64,000 bases of DNA from Heterocephalus glaber (taxonomy: Eukaryota > Chordata > Mammalia > Rodentia > Bathyergidae), in the NCBI RefSeq assembly GCF_000247695.1, contig NW_004624732.1, positions 45,767,124-45,831,123 of the forward strand. Reading direction: 5' to 3'. Numbering within the stretch: the stretch's first letter is position 1; each line of letters starts with the position of its first letter. A program made the translations under genes and the position numbers. Positions 48,661 to 60,302 of this stretch are shown here, in pieces. The notes under the pieces are model-generated. The model worked only from the letters and a program-made list of their open reading frames with translations. It was not told the origin of the DNA and did not search any database.

Positions 48661-51600
48661 AAAAATCCATACAATCTTTTGAATATAATAATTGTTATCA
48701 TGCAGATAGACTAAATACAGTCCAATATTGTCATGAAAGCTCCTACACCATGGATATTAATTATGGACTTAAAACAATTATCCTAATTTAAAACACTACT
48801 CATATTTTATTTCCAGATTATAGAGATTATTACATAGGGCTAAGTCAAGGAAGATATGATAGTTTTGAAGAGATAACCTTATCCAAATATAAAATGAAAT
48901 GCTAAATTATTGTTTAAATAATTGATTAGGCCTAAAATGAATATTATAAGCTCTTAAACAAAAAGGAGGAGGTAACAATAAATTTTGATTCTATTCTACT
49001 TATGCTGACATACAGACTTAAATTTTTGGTTTTGCCATTAGGGATTGACTCCCAACTTGGAATCTTTAAAGTCAATGTTTCATTCTCATGGATGAAATTC
49101 TCATGGCCCTTCTACATATTGGCCTATTTAAGCTATTTGATCAGCTCTCCTACTTTTCTGGTTTATTTAGGATAAATAGAGCATCGATATATTTCTAAAG
49201 GTAGCTGAGGTGATTCTAAAATCCAATCTGGGCTAAGCATCTTTGCCTTAGGTTAAAACATAATAACTTTGTTATAATTTTCTCAAAAATGTACTATTCA
49301 TCTGCTATAACTTATTTTGCAGGAGAAAATATATAAATAGTTGTTGAATTGCATTAGAGAAATTGCTGGAGAGTAATTAAAGCAGTTGAAAGTGAAAAGA
49401 TGGGTAAAGAGAGTCCATAGTTTATAAAAAAAAAAATTCCTATTGTTATCTTATTGTGCTCTTTTGAGAATCAGTAGCTAGGGCAACATACTCATTCAAC
49501 AAATTGCATGATTGTATCCCACCCACCATGTATTAAAATTTTTTTAATTTCTCTTCAATATAGGTACTGTGATAGAATAAAAAAGGATAACTTTGGATCT
49601 CCCCTTCCATTGAATTTTAAGGTTACCCTGTTCCTTTCTGTAGGAAGCCTTCCCCAACCTCAATCATAAATGAGATGCTTGCTTCTGGGTTTGTCTACTG
49701 GCCTCCAGTTTTCCCCATTATAGCTGGCAGTGACTGAACAAAGGAACTGAACAGGAACAGGCAGTTTCCCCCCATTGGCTTGCAGACCACAGGAGAAAGT
49801 CCCTGTGCTCTGACCAACCTTGTTTTCCCAGTGCCGCCTTAAGTGTGTGGCAGTTGCAGGCACATAGTTAATTTGCATTTATCCAGTGTATGGCTAAGTA
49901 AATACAAACTCCACCAAGATACAGTATTCCAAAAGCCTACTACTCCCAAAGACATTATGTCTCATTTTTGTCCAAGAATCTAATAGTTGTTTATCCATAA
50001 TATTTTACAGTACTCCTCTATGTGGTGCTAAGCAAAAGATCTGAAATTCACCAGAAAAAAGTAAAGATAGATTTTCTGTGAAGAAATGAGAAGACTTTGA
50101 TACGTCATTCAAGACAGTAGAGAGAAAGTAGAACAGGTTCATCTTGTTGCTATATGAGGATATAAGTTCACTTTCAGGATGAAAAGAAATAAACATTTTG
50201 TCATCTTGGATATTTTACAGGTACAACCGCTATCTTTGATAAAGAAAAACTGCAGAAGTTTCACTGTTACACTTTGATGCATCTATTGTTCACGGGGTCA
50301 TCATATTGCAGTCGTTATGGAAAGATGCTTACTTTCCTCCCTGGTCTATTACAGCTGACCGTAATGTACCATAGAGGCTCGAGATATTCTCTTCTTCACT
50401 GAGCCTGGAGAGTGTCTATTTCACAGTGTATTCCCCTTAAAGGGAGAGTCTAAAAATGGCAATAGATGAGGCACTTATCTGTCCATAAGCATCCAAGAAA
50501 GAATGGGAGTAAATGATGCACTTCATGGAGTTGCATTACTCTTTAGTACAATTTGTTGCACTAAAAGAAAGTAAAGAAAAAAAGACAAGTAATTTTAAAA
50601 TGGACTCCAGTGGCCTGAAAGAGTTAATGTACTTCTTACTAGCAACAGTGAGCCATTATGTGTAGGCAATCCCTTCTAGTCTCCTGAGTCCGATCACTGC
50701 TGCAAGAGACATTTTAAAAGGAATCTTCACAGACTCCAGGGATGGATGGGGAGGACTTTTATCAGTGTCAGTTGTAACAACAAAATAAGTTTATATTTTT
50801 TTCTTTGTTTACCTTTTCCTTGTGTTGTTACCCTGAAACGGAGGTTTAAAAGACTTGCTTTCTTACACTTGGAATCACTGCAAGGGGTAGGCTTTAGGGC
50901 TTTCATCCATATCCCTTGAGTTATTAGCAATTATCTATTATTAAAAAAGCAGAAACTAAATAAAGGTAATGCATCCTTCAATATTTTGGTAGATTTTCAT
51001 TAGTTTCTCTCTTTTTTATCTACTGTAGAATTCATTTCTAAATATTTAATATCAGTTTGGGGATATTTTAAAAATAATTTTGCTTAGGTTGTTCTTTTGA
51101 AAACTGTATCAGCTTTCTTAATCACAATTTAAATGATTTTAATTTCAATACATTTTTACATTATTTTTCTCCCACAAATACATCCTGCAATATAAGAGTT
51201 TGATAAATATGCTTTGTGTTTTTAGCATTATTTCCAAAATATCCATTACCTGGAAATTGTCCCTTGGTTTCCTCTATGTTCACATGGAGGTGTTTCAACA
51301 GTAAATATTTTTCAAACACTAAATATTTAGTCACTTGCTTTTCAAATTCTAGAATGACTTCACTAATCATTTTCTTTAGCAATGGATAAATGCAGCATGT
51401 ACTTTTTTCTCTAAGAAGTTTTGACCCTGGAAAAGAAATTTTATCAAGAAAAAAAAATTTTAGAAACCACAACATTCCTTGCTCTATTTTCTCTTCATGC
51501 CCTAGAGGTGTATTTCACCATTCACAAAGTACCTGACTTTCCTCATTTTCCTTAACGTCTATCCAAACAGTATCTGCTGTGTCAGCTAAAACGCTCATAG

Positions 51601-52979
51601 CTTTTCTTTTCCCTGGCTATCATGTCTGTGCAGTACTGAACCCTGTCTCACCCTTGTTATTTGGTTTCTACTTTCAGTAAACCTTATACTAGCATTTAAA
51701 TCCTCAGTCATCTCTCTACTCAAACACAGCACTGCCATTTCAATAATATCATGCTTATCCCTCATACTCATACTTATCATCAATAATGCTTTGATGTAAT
51801 AAATCCTTGATATAATATCGTACTTATTCATGCTATGAGATATAATCAAAAATGAAAGCAGAAATTTAAGATACAGAGTAAAATATATTACTTGCCAATT
51901 TTCCACAGTAACTTTTCATCATTACTCCAAAATTACTTCTTAATGCAAAGAGTAGTTTCAATCACATTGAGGCCCACATGATTCAGATACTATCATAATC
52001 ACAATTAGATTACATTACTGCAATCAGGAATGGAGATCATTAAGAGAAAGAATATAAATTGCTTTAGTTTTACAAGTACTGAGCTAGCAAAATTATAATT
52101 AATCTCCATTTATAATCTTTTCTTTCATAGAACTGCAAAGCATGCTACTTTTTTTAGGCCATCAATACAAATTAGAAGTAAGTAATAAAGCCCTAACTAC
52201 TACTACTGTGCTATTCACAATTGAAGAAACTTTCACATTATGTACGGAAAGCATTTGATACAAGCAGTGCCCTTAGAGTAGATCGTTTCAATGCAATAAA
52301 CTCAACTATTGCAAGGTGCTGTGTAAAAGCAGAGTGCTGCACAAACTATCATTCTCCAAGTAATCAGTTTGTGCATTTCATTTCTTAAATGAGATGTCGC
52401 TGTTCATGTGCGATGAAGTAATGAGTTAGCAATCATTGTGAATTCATAATCCTGTGTATCCCAAGTTTTAAACCGAATCTTTGAAAAGTACAGGCAATAA
52501 TAAGAATAAAAAATAGATAAATTCAAGACACGTAGACTTTCAAAATACAATTATAATTATTTTTATACCTTTACATGAATTATATTACATTGCAACTTCA
52601 TATTCCAAATTTTTTCATGATACTAAATACGTCCTTAAATTTTTCATCTTTAAAATTCAGCCGAATTTATAATAAAATATTTTATTAAGCATAGATAATA
52701 ATACATATACACAACATCTACGATTACATGGACTGCTAAAACGTTTTGTACATTTCTGAAGTCCAAGTCATGTCAAAAATGAAACAAATTTTTGTCAAGT
52801 ACACTTCTCATCAATTAATCTGGAAGGGAGCTGACCTAACATGAACTTATTTGGTGGCAAAACTTGCTAACCTGGCAAAAAGTTACTCATACAATCTGTG
52901 CTATATTTTTGATAAATAAAAATTGCATGTATTTAAGATCACCACACTCATGATTTCATACGCACTTATCCTATAAAAT
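48661..52979. other. Long repeat-poor intergenic stretch
   Basis: No gene or confident repeat recognised. 50200-50720 and 52230-52470 have complex, unique sequence and could be conserved noncoding elements; this is inference only. Short open frames (49660-49878 minus, 51161-51475 minus, 51595-51906 minus) show no domain. Confidence 0.45.
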
Positions 52980-53363
52980 GACTACCATAATTAAGGTGAT
53001 TAACATAAGGATTAACTCACACAGCCATTTGTGTGTGTGGCCATAAGATCTATTCTTTTAGCAAATTTTAAGCATACAACACAGTATTATTAATTATAGT
53101 TAATCATCTTGTATATGAGATCTCTAGAATTTATCATATAACTGAGAGTTTATGTTCTTTGACCAGTATCTCCAAATTGGTTAATTCCCAGCACCTGGCA
53201 ACTACCACCTATTTCCTGTTTCTATGAATTTAACATTTAGTTTTGGGCCCCACCTACGAGATTATTCAGTATTTGTCTAGATTATTTTACTTAGCATAAT
53301 GCCCAATAGGTTTACCTGTTTGGTCACAAATAGTAGAATAGAATTTTAAAGGCTTAATAATAT

Positions 53364-53413
<50 letters not shown>

Positions 53414-53499
53414 CCATGTATCCATTTCTCTGTTGACGGGCACTTACTTTTTTCATAGATAGGGTATAATGCATACTTATACAAGGAGCATGGGAGTGG
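52980..53499 (-). mobile_element. Old L1 (L1M type) 3' end, minus strand, first segment
   Basis: Antisense landmarks: 'taattatagttaatcatctt', 'attcccagcacctggcaact', 'tctatgaatttaacattta', 'ttttacttagcataatgccc' and 'tctctgttgacgggcactta'. It is interrupted by a (TG)n run, then by an LTR-like insertion, and continues at 53826. Confidence 0.8.
53367..53411. repeat. (TG)22 microsatellite
   Basis: Uninterrupted TG repeat, 45 bases, inside the old L1 where 'gtgtatat' would usually be. Likely polymorphic. Confidence 0.95.
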
Positions 53500-53502
53500 A
53501 GC

Positions 53503-53825
53503 TGTGGTGTGTAACCTTGATAATCTACATCAGTGGTTTGAGAGACACCTACAGTTAGTAAAGCACACTCTGGCTGTGGGTAGGAGGGTCTTGGGGCATG
53601 ACCTTGGGCACTGTATCTGCTTCCTGTCCTCTATCTCTCTCCACTCTTTTTTCTAGCCCTCTGCTCCCGACATGCCACAAGTTAAGCCAGTTTCTTTCAT
53701 CATGCCCTTCCAGCAGGATGTTTCTGCCTTAGAATCAGCTAACCATAGACTGAAACCTCAGGAACTTCTCTAAATTGTGAATGTCATGGATTTGTCCCAG
53801 TAGCAGAAAGTTGACCAGGACAACA
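53503..53825 (+). mobile_element. LTR-like insertion in the old L1
   Basis: About 320 bases not belonging to L1 separate two L1 parts that would otherwise be adjacent ('catgggagtgga' and 'ttgagatagtgatttcacta'). It starts 'tgtggtgtgtaaccttgata' and ends 'gaccaggacaaca'. The words 'gtaaagcacactctggctgt', 'gactgaaacctcaggaac' and the TG...CA ends fit a MaLR/ERVL-type LTR. I cannot see a clean 5-bp target duplication. Confidence 0.55.
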
Positions 53826-55622
53826 GCTACTTTTTTGAGATAGTGATTTCACTACATTTGAATATATACTCAGAAGTTGCATTGGTGTATTATATGGAAG
53901 TTCATTTTTTAATGTTTTAGGGAATCTCCATAGTCTTTATGTAATGACAGGATCAATTTAAGTTCCCACCAATATTTTACAAGCATTCCCATTTTTTCAT
54001 ATATTTGCCAACTCTGATATTTTGACATTTTGATAATGGCTATTCTAAGAGGTATGAAGTTATAGCTTAGTGTTTTGTTTTGCATTTCCCTGGTGACCAT
54101 TTGATATAAACATTGTAATACAGCTGTTGATAATTTTTATGTCTTCTTTAGAAAAAAAATGCTTTACCCAGGTTATTTGTCAATTCTTTAATCAGGTTAC
54201 CCACTTTTAAATTATTTAGTTTTATCATTTCCTTATGTATTTTGGACATTAACTTTTATTGGATATATAATTCACAAATATTTTCTCCCATTTTGTCAAA
54301 TGCAGTTGGCCTTTTCATTGTGACAAATATTTCCATTGGTGGGCAGAAACATTTTAATTTAATGTAGCCTCACAGGATTTTCTTATGCCCATGTTTTAGG
54401 GTCATACACAAAAACACATTTCAAAGCTGATGTCAAACACTTTTCTCTATTTTTCATCTATGATTTTTATAGTTCTTTGTACTCAAATCTTTAATTCATT
54501 ATGAATTGTTTCTTGTGCATGGTGTAAGATAGGGAATGATTTTATTGTTTTGCAAACAGATACTAAATTTTCCCAACAATATTTATTGAAAAGACTATTT
54601 TTCCCATTGTATATTGTTTGCATATTTGTGAAAGATTAGTGGAATATTTACAGTGGTACCTTTGTTCACAAACATTTTTGTTTGCAAACAGAAGCATATG
54701 GCAAAATTTCATTTTTGTTTGCAGACTCCGCATCAGGTGACAAACATGATCATGGTCATCTTTCCCACACAAACACAAATGTCACCATCTTTTCCAAAAT
54801 AGTTGAAAAAACTAAGTTTGTGAACTGAGGAAACACTATTTATTATTTCTGGGATATCTATTCTAGTTCATTGATTTGTATCTTCTTTTATGTCAGTGCT
54901 ATCATGTTTTGATTTATATGATCCTGTATTTTAATTTGAAATCAATTAGAATAATATATGTACCTTTCTTGCTGCTCAAGATGGCATTAACTATTTAGTT
55001 TTGGTGATCCATATGAATTTTAGTCTTTTTTTCTATTTATAAAAATTACCGTTAGAATTTTGGTACATGAATGAAAATGTCATTGAAATCTATAAATCAT
55101 TGTGAGTTCTATGGATATCTTAACCAAATTAACTCTTCATTTAACCTGATATATCTTCTTATATATGTTTATCTTCTTCAGTTTCCTTCATCAATACTCT
55201 ATGGTTTTTGTATACTGCTATTTTATCTCCTTGGTACAATTTATTTCTATTTTGCTATTTTTGTTACTATTCTAAATAATAATGTTTTTTAATGCTTTTT
55301 AAAAAAAATTGGTACTTGTGCATTGAAATACAACAGATTTTGTTTATTTTGTAGCCTGTTACTTTACTAAAATTTACTGGTTTTTCTTTTTTTTTTTTCT
55401 GAAGTCTGTAGAATTTTCTGTATATAACATCTCATCATCTGCAGAGAGTTAACTTCTTCATTTCCTACTAGGGTAACATTTATTTCTTCTTCTTTTCTAG
55501 TTGTTTTAGCTTAAACTTCCAGTACTATTTTAAACTAAAAAAATTTGTGATGTGCTTGTCTTCTTCCTAAATTTCGAGAATGCTTTTCAAGTTTTCACCA
55601 CTGAGTATTGTTATATACTAGA
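53826..55622 (-). mobile_element. Old L1 (L1M type), ORF2 part, minus strand, second segment
   Basis: Continues the L1 from 52980: 'tgatttcactacatttgaat', 'ttcccaccaatattttacaa' (53962), 'tttctcccattttgtcaaat' (54282), 'atttattgaaaagactattt' (54581), 'ttgtagcctgttactttact' (55351) and 'ctcatcatctgcagagagtt' (55431). It is interrupted by a Tigger-like element at 54651-54838 and stops at an LTR at 55623. No open frame of meaning. Confidence 0.8.
54651..54838. mobile_element. Tigger-like DNA transposon (MITE) inside the old L1
   Basis: 188 bases of non-L1 sequence. The left end 'cagtggtacctttgttcaca' and the inverse of the right end ('tagtgtttcctcagttcaca' on the minus strand) form terminal inverted repeats, about 17 of 23 positions matching. 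A TA precedes the left end, as expected of the Tc1/mariner-pogo superfamily. No transposase is encoded. Confidence 0.65.
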
Positions 55623-55979
55623 TGTTGTATGTCCCCAATGCCCCATATGTTAAAAGCTTAGTCTCCAGGGTATTGGTACTGAAAGAGAGAGGAAGTTCCT
55701 TCAGTCAGTGGGACTGCATCCTTTGAGGGTATCATGGGACCTTCAGCATTTCCTCCTCTTTTATGTATTCTTAGCTCATTTTTGTGAGCATTTTTCTGTT
55801 CACCAAACAGTTGACATGATGTGCTGCCTCACCCAAGGCCAAAATGGTGGAGCCAATCTATCATGGACTGAAAACTTCAAAACTCTGTGGCAAAATAGAC
55901 TTTTTCTCTTTATAAATTAATATTCTCAGATATTTCATTATTCTCTGTTATTTCATTAGTAAGAAAGCTGATTAACAAC
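55623..55979 (+). mobile_element. MaLR (MST/MLT1-like) LTR, plus strand
   Basis: 'tgttgtatgtccccaatgcc' at the left, 'catatgttaaaagcttagtc', 'actgcatcctttgagggtat' and, near the right, 'ctctttataaattaatattc' are MaLR LTR words. The right edge, near 'gctgattaaca', is decayed. Confidence 0.65.
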
Positions 55980-56390
55980 ATAAGATGGATTTGGCTATGA
56001 ACTTGTCATATATGGTCTTTCCAACATTGTACATTAAGACCAAAAACAGCAGGATAAACATTGTATCCTCCAGTTCCATATCTGGCATATCACCAAACCA
56101 CATGCTGGTTTTCCGTGAGTTTAAATCTGTTTGTGAGGCTCCAGCCCTATGCTTCTCTCTTGGGATGGCTTCATTCATGGGCTGAACCTTTCTAAGGCAG
56201 ACATTTCTTGTTCCTGGAATCTTCAACTTCTGGGGCCTCCACTGAATCCTTAGCTTCATTTGCACAACTTCAGGCCCTTCCCCCATGGAGCTCCTTTCCT
56301 GGCTTCTCGGGCCTTCTTTTGAAATCTCGGTGGAAGCTTCCCTGACCATCATCACTTGGAACTCAACAAACTCTACTGGCAGGAGCATCA
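55980..56390 (-). mobile_element. MaLR internal fragment, minus strand
   Basis: The minus strand resembles the MaLR internal region at 5330-5660: both contain 'cagtggagaccccagaag' or its variant 'cagtggaggccccagaag', 'gcaggaacatggattgtct' or its variant, and a 'tttggtctt' segment in the same order. The open frame at 55972-56388 (minus) comes from this repeat. It contains a hydrophobic stretch (FILLFLVLM) but no recognisable viral domain. Confidence 0.65.
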
Positions 56391-56879
56391 GTAGTTAGGA
56401 CCCCTTAGGCCATGACTGTGTTGCCCTCTTGCTATCTTCCTTTGTAATTTGATTTTTTGTGTGTGTGGTGATGTGGTTTAATTCTATTTCTTTCTCTTTG
56501 TGTTTCCACTATTTTTTCTTTGTGATTATTATAGGAAGGCCAAAAAACCTCAGAACTATGACTGTACACTTAAATTTAAATTCCCATACAAAACATTTTT
56601 ATTATCTGTAACATCTTATGTTTTTGAAGTCATAATTTATTCTTTTAAATTTTGTACATATAGAACAAGTTAATGTTTTAGTTACTTTTAACACTGTTTC
56701 CTTTTAACCTATATAACTGAGTAAAAAGTAATTTGTACACAAACATAATTTTTAGTTTTACAATTTAATATTTTTTCATATTAGTAATTAGTACTACTTA
56801 ATCTCTTAGAGCAGTTTTCTAAGATGGGTTTAGTGTTTTTAAAAATCTTCCTTTCTGTTTTCTGGGAAAGTCTATATTT

Positions 56880-57052
56880 AAAAAAAAATCTTTTTTGTTT
56901 TTTTGCTTTCTGAGACTATTTCTAGCTATGCAGTCCAGAATGGTCTTTAACTCATTATGTAGCCTATTCTGGCCTCTGATAAGCAGCAGTCCTCCTCCTA
57001 CTTCAGCCCCAAGTGCTGGGATTAAAAGTGTGCACCACCACACCGTGCTAAT
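56880..57052 (-). mobile_element. B1-type SINE, minus strand
   Basis: A T-rich tail (56880-56905), then antisense B1: 'gtagcctattctggcctct', 'cctacttcagccccaagtgc' and 'tgggattaaaagtgtgcacc'. Target duplication 'gggaaagtctatattt' (56864-56879) and 'gggaaagtctttattt' (57053-57068), one mismatch in 16. Confidence 0.9.
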
Positions 57053-57370
57053 GGGAAAGTCTTTATTTCTCCTTCAGTTTTGAAGGTAAATTTTTGAGGG
57101 TAAAGTATTTTTTATTAAAACTTTGTTTTCTTTAGCATTTTGAATATACTATCTGACTTTTCTCAGCTGCACCATTTTTTGCTGAGAAATACACTTATAT
57201 TCTAAATTAGTATAACTTTTCTTGTTTTCAAAATTCTTTGTGATTTTTCACAATTTGATAATATTTTTTTGTTAATAAAGTCTTCTTTCTTTTGAGCCTG
57301 ATTGTGAACATCTGAAGCTCATATACCCTAATGGCTAGATTGTTCTCAAGATGTAGGAAGTGTTCAGGCA

Positions 57371-57401
57371 TTGTTGTTGTTGTTATTATTATTATTATTA
57401 T
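57371..57401. repeat. (TTG)n(TTA)n microsatellite
   Basis: Four TTG units passing into six TTA units. It produces a poly-Leu stretch in one open frame and is not coding. Confidence 0.9.
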
Positions 57402-57640
57402 CCTCTCTTGCTTCTTTTTTTGTGACATCATGGATCTGTACATTATTTTTCTTCTTAGTGTCACACATGTCCTGTAAGCTTTTCTTATTTTCTCCAATTG
57501 TTTTGTATTATCAGTTAATTTTAATTTTATATTTCATAGATTTTCAGTTCTTTGGGTTCAGTTCTTTCAGTCATTGAATACACGCAATGTTCCTTTGGTA
57601 ATGTCACATTTCCTTAGTTTTTCTCTTCCTGGAAGTCTTA

Positions 57641-59104
57641 CACTGTAATCTTCACATTTGAAGAAGTCAGCTCCTTCTTTTTTTGATTGGATTAATGGTC
57701 AGTAGAACAGGAATTCAGCATCTCCCTCAAACATTTTCTTTAGATGCATCAACTCCACTGCTCGTGGTCTTTCTTGAGATGGAAATTCTTAACATCATAT
57801 GCCTTCTTTTGACATCAGAGTCAAGCAAAGAGATGCCAGTCAAGACCCTCTAGAGTAATGCCCTGAAACAGTTAAATTTGTCTTCCCTCTCCTAACTTCA
57901 CATCCAGTGTGACTAACTGCACATGCTCAGAACCAAGCAGCAGAAGCAGGAGGCTGGCCTGGAGGACAGAACAGGTGCACACATTATTGGGGGTGTCCAT
58001 AATTCAGTTGGAGAGGTCAGCTATTCAAGAGTTTCAAGAAGACTGGGAAGATGTCCTGATTGAGTCTACAAGGGAGTTGATAGAAAATATGGCCCTTTGT
58101 TCAGTTTCAAATCCTGATTGCTGTGAGCTCTCACTTGATTTGTTTTCCCCAAGCCATTCAGTGGAATTGAATCCTGTGTAGGCTGAAAAAGACAGAGGAC
58201 TCTTGGTCACTGTCTCACTGAGTTAGTGAAAATTGGCATTCACTCACTGTGCACCTCCTTTCACCTATTAGAGGAATCCATGCTTAGGGTCTCTCTTAAG
58301 GCAGTGAGCTAGCTGACTAGGGAGAACAGTGATCAAGGTGAACGAAAACGCTCCTTGATTTTTCTTTTGTTAAGATCTTTAGTCATCTCTAAAATCTAGT
58401 GATTTCTTTCTTTAGTGAAGATTCTTTAGTGATTACCTATGAAAATATCTTTCATAGATATTTTGCTCCATTGGTGTGACAGGATTTCTCCACCACACTC
58501 AAAGTATCCCACAAAACTATTCTATTTCATTGGTGGATGTCAAAATCAAGGCATTGTGGCATGATAAAAACAGAAAACACCCATTCCAACATCACCCTCT
58601 TACTATCTTGTTTTATGTAATTATTCCTACATGACATGGCTCTGCATCCTACTGGAGAATTATATAATATGTGGCACATACACATGATTATATTTTCAAT
58701 TGCATAAAATTGTTTTAGATAAGAATATGTGATAAAACACAGCTAAGTAAAAGTTCAGTAACACTTATCTCCTTTGTCCTTTGTCTCTGCTAACCCTATT
58801 CCATTCTTTTAGTACATTCTTTGCTCTAAGTTTTCCACTGTGAATGGTTAGCAGCTGACTTCAGATTATGACCCATTTAAATATTGAGACAGCTGATAGG
58901 GTTTTAAGAAGGTGTAGCCCTGGTTGGATACCACCAACACTGAATCTCCATATCCAGGTCTGGAATTAATCAATGGTTTTGATAAGCTGCACAGATAGAA
59001 TTGATTTTTACATATTACATGACTTGAAATATTTGGAGAACCGTGGCCTGGAGTATTTGTTTTCTGCACACTCTCAGTTTCTCTGAGACCAGATGCAGGC
59101 TATT
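57641..59104. other. Unassigned intergenic sequence
   Basis: No gene recognised. The plus-strand frame at 57909-58181 (90 codons) is less AT-biased than most but has no domain, no splice or poly(A) context, and I do not call it. Confidence 0.45.
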
Positions 59105-59485
59105 AATAACAAGGACTACCCAGAAAGACAAACAATACATGTTCTCACTCACATGTGGAAGTTTAAATGTTGATCTTACAGAGGAAGAGAGTATAGTGAT
59201 TACTATGGGCTAAAATTGGAGGACGGAAGGTGGGAGAGAGAGAAGATGGATAACAGGTACCACAATGCAATTAGGAAGAATAGATTCTAGTGTTTTACAC
59301 CCTGGTAAAACAACTATGATTTCTAAGTTATTATGCATTTTCTAAAAATTTAGAGAAGAGTTTGTAGACACCAAATACAAATAGTAATGTATAAGGAGAT
59401 GGAAATGCAAATTACCCTGAATGTGTAACACACTTTGCTATATAAATAAATGGAATTATTATGTATCAATAAAAATAAAATTAAA
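59105..59485 (+). mobile_element. Old L1 (L1MA-like) 3' end, plus strand
   Basis: 'acatgttctcactcacatgt', 'ggaagtttaaatgttgatct', 'agagagtatagtgattacta', 'tggataacaggtaccacaat' and 'agaatagattctagtgtttt' follow the old L1 3' UTR order. Ends in 'aataaaaataaaattaaaa'. Confidence 0.8.
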
Positions 59486-59995
59486 ATATCAGTTTTTGAT
59501 GGACAATTATGTCATGAATATTAAATGTTAAAGTGTTTCAATTATTTTTATTAAGTTTTGATTTTTACAGGATAATATTAAACATTAAGTTCAGGTCATT
59601 AAAGTATGAAAGATCAATCTATGGATAGAATGTTGAAAATATTTAATTATTCTGATGAAAATTGGCCTGCTTTTAAGAGTGATCCTAAGGAAAATACCAT
59701 TTAAATAAAGAAAAAATAGGTCTAATTTTGTTTATTTGCAACAAAAAAATCTCCATTAATAGTCAAAAACCTATGACAATGTAGATTTTTGAAGGTGATA
59801 AATAATAAAAACCTTGGAATTTTATAAAAAATAAAATTCCAGGAATTTCCAGTGGTCCTTAACAAAAGAGGTAGAGAAAAATAATTTAAAGAGAATATCT
59901 TAGCTGTGTCACTTTAGCCATAAAAAAGAATGAAAAGTTTGATTTATAGACAATTGTTTTAGTGGACAGTGCTACTCAAATTATATTTTACTGTG

Positions 59996-60028
<33 letters not shown>

Positions 60029-60188
60029 GGGAATAACTTGAACAAAATAACTCTAGTCACAGTTAATGAAATTAGATTTTATTTCTAATCATTTCATGTT
60101 ATGTAGATTTGATATTCAACAACTATACACTAGAAGGTTTTAGGAAAATTTAAGGTGCTATAGAAATTTTTTACAGTGAAGGAATGTA
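59486..60188. other. Unassigned intergenic sequence with an (AT)n repeat
   Basis: No gene seen. An (AT)13 microsatellite lies at 60003-60028. Confidence 0.6.
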
Positions 60189-60195
60189 TGTAGTG

Positions 60196-60295
60196 TTTTT
60201 TGTTTTTTTTGGTTTTCTTTTTGGTACCAAAGATCAAACTCAGGACCTTGTGCTTGCAAGGCAGGCAGCAGAACCACTGAGCTAAATCCTGGCCC
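60196..60295 (-). mobile_element. ID-like tRNA-derived SINE, minus strand, full length
   Basis: T-rich tail then 'gatcaaactcaggaccttg', 'caaggcaggcagcagaacca' and 'ctgagctaaatcctggccc'. Short target duplication 'tgtagtg' at 60189-60195 and 60296-60302. It is the best-preserved copy of this SINE in the window. Confidence 0.85.
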
Positions 60296-60302
60296 TGTAG
60301 TG

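Larger units (their letters stand above)
56391..57640 (-). mobile_element. Old L1-related (L1M/HAL1-like) segment, minus strand
   Basis: 'gaaagtctttatttctcctt', 'tagcattttgaatatactat', 'ttgagcctgattgtgaacat' and 'cagttctttgggttcag' follow a region known from old L1M or HAL1 5' sequence in antisense. It probably belongs to the same ancient L1 as 52980-55622, split by the MaLR insertions. The first 400 bases are too decayed to be sure. Confidence 0.45.

Noticed and set aside
54651..54838. Possible microRNA-like hairpin from the inverted ends
   Set aside because: The inverted repeats are far apart and are better explained as transposon termini.
55972..56388. 138-codon minus-strand frame with a hydrophobic segment, which looks like a small membrane protein
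   Set aside because: Its sequence aligns with the MaLR internal region at 5330-5660, so it is repeat-derived.
57909..58181. 90-codon plus-strand frame with acidic and Ser/Arg-rich parts
   Set aside because: No recognised domain, promoter, splice or poly(A) context; length is within chance expectation for 64 kb of six frames.
58443..58463. Short palindrome-like hairpin (aaaatatct...agatatttt)
   Set aside because: Nine-base AT-only stems with a short loop are expected by chance in this composition.
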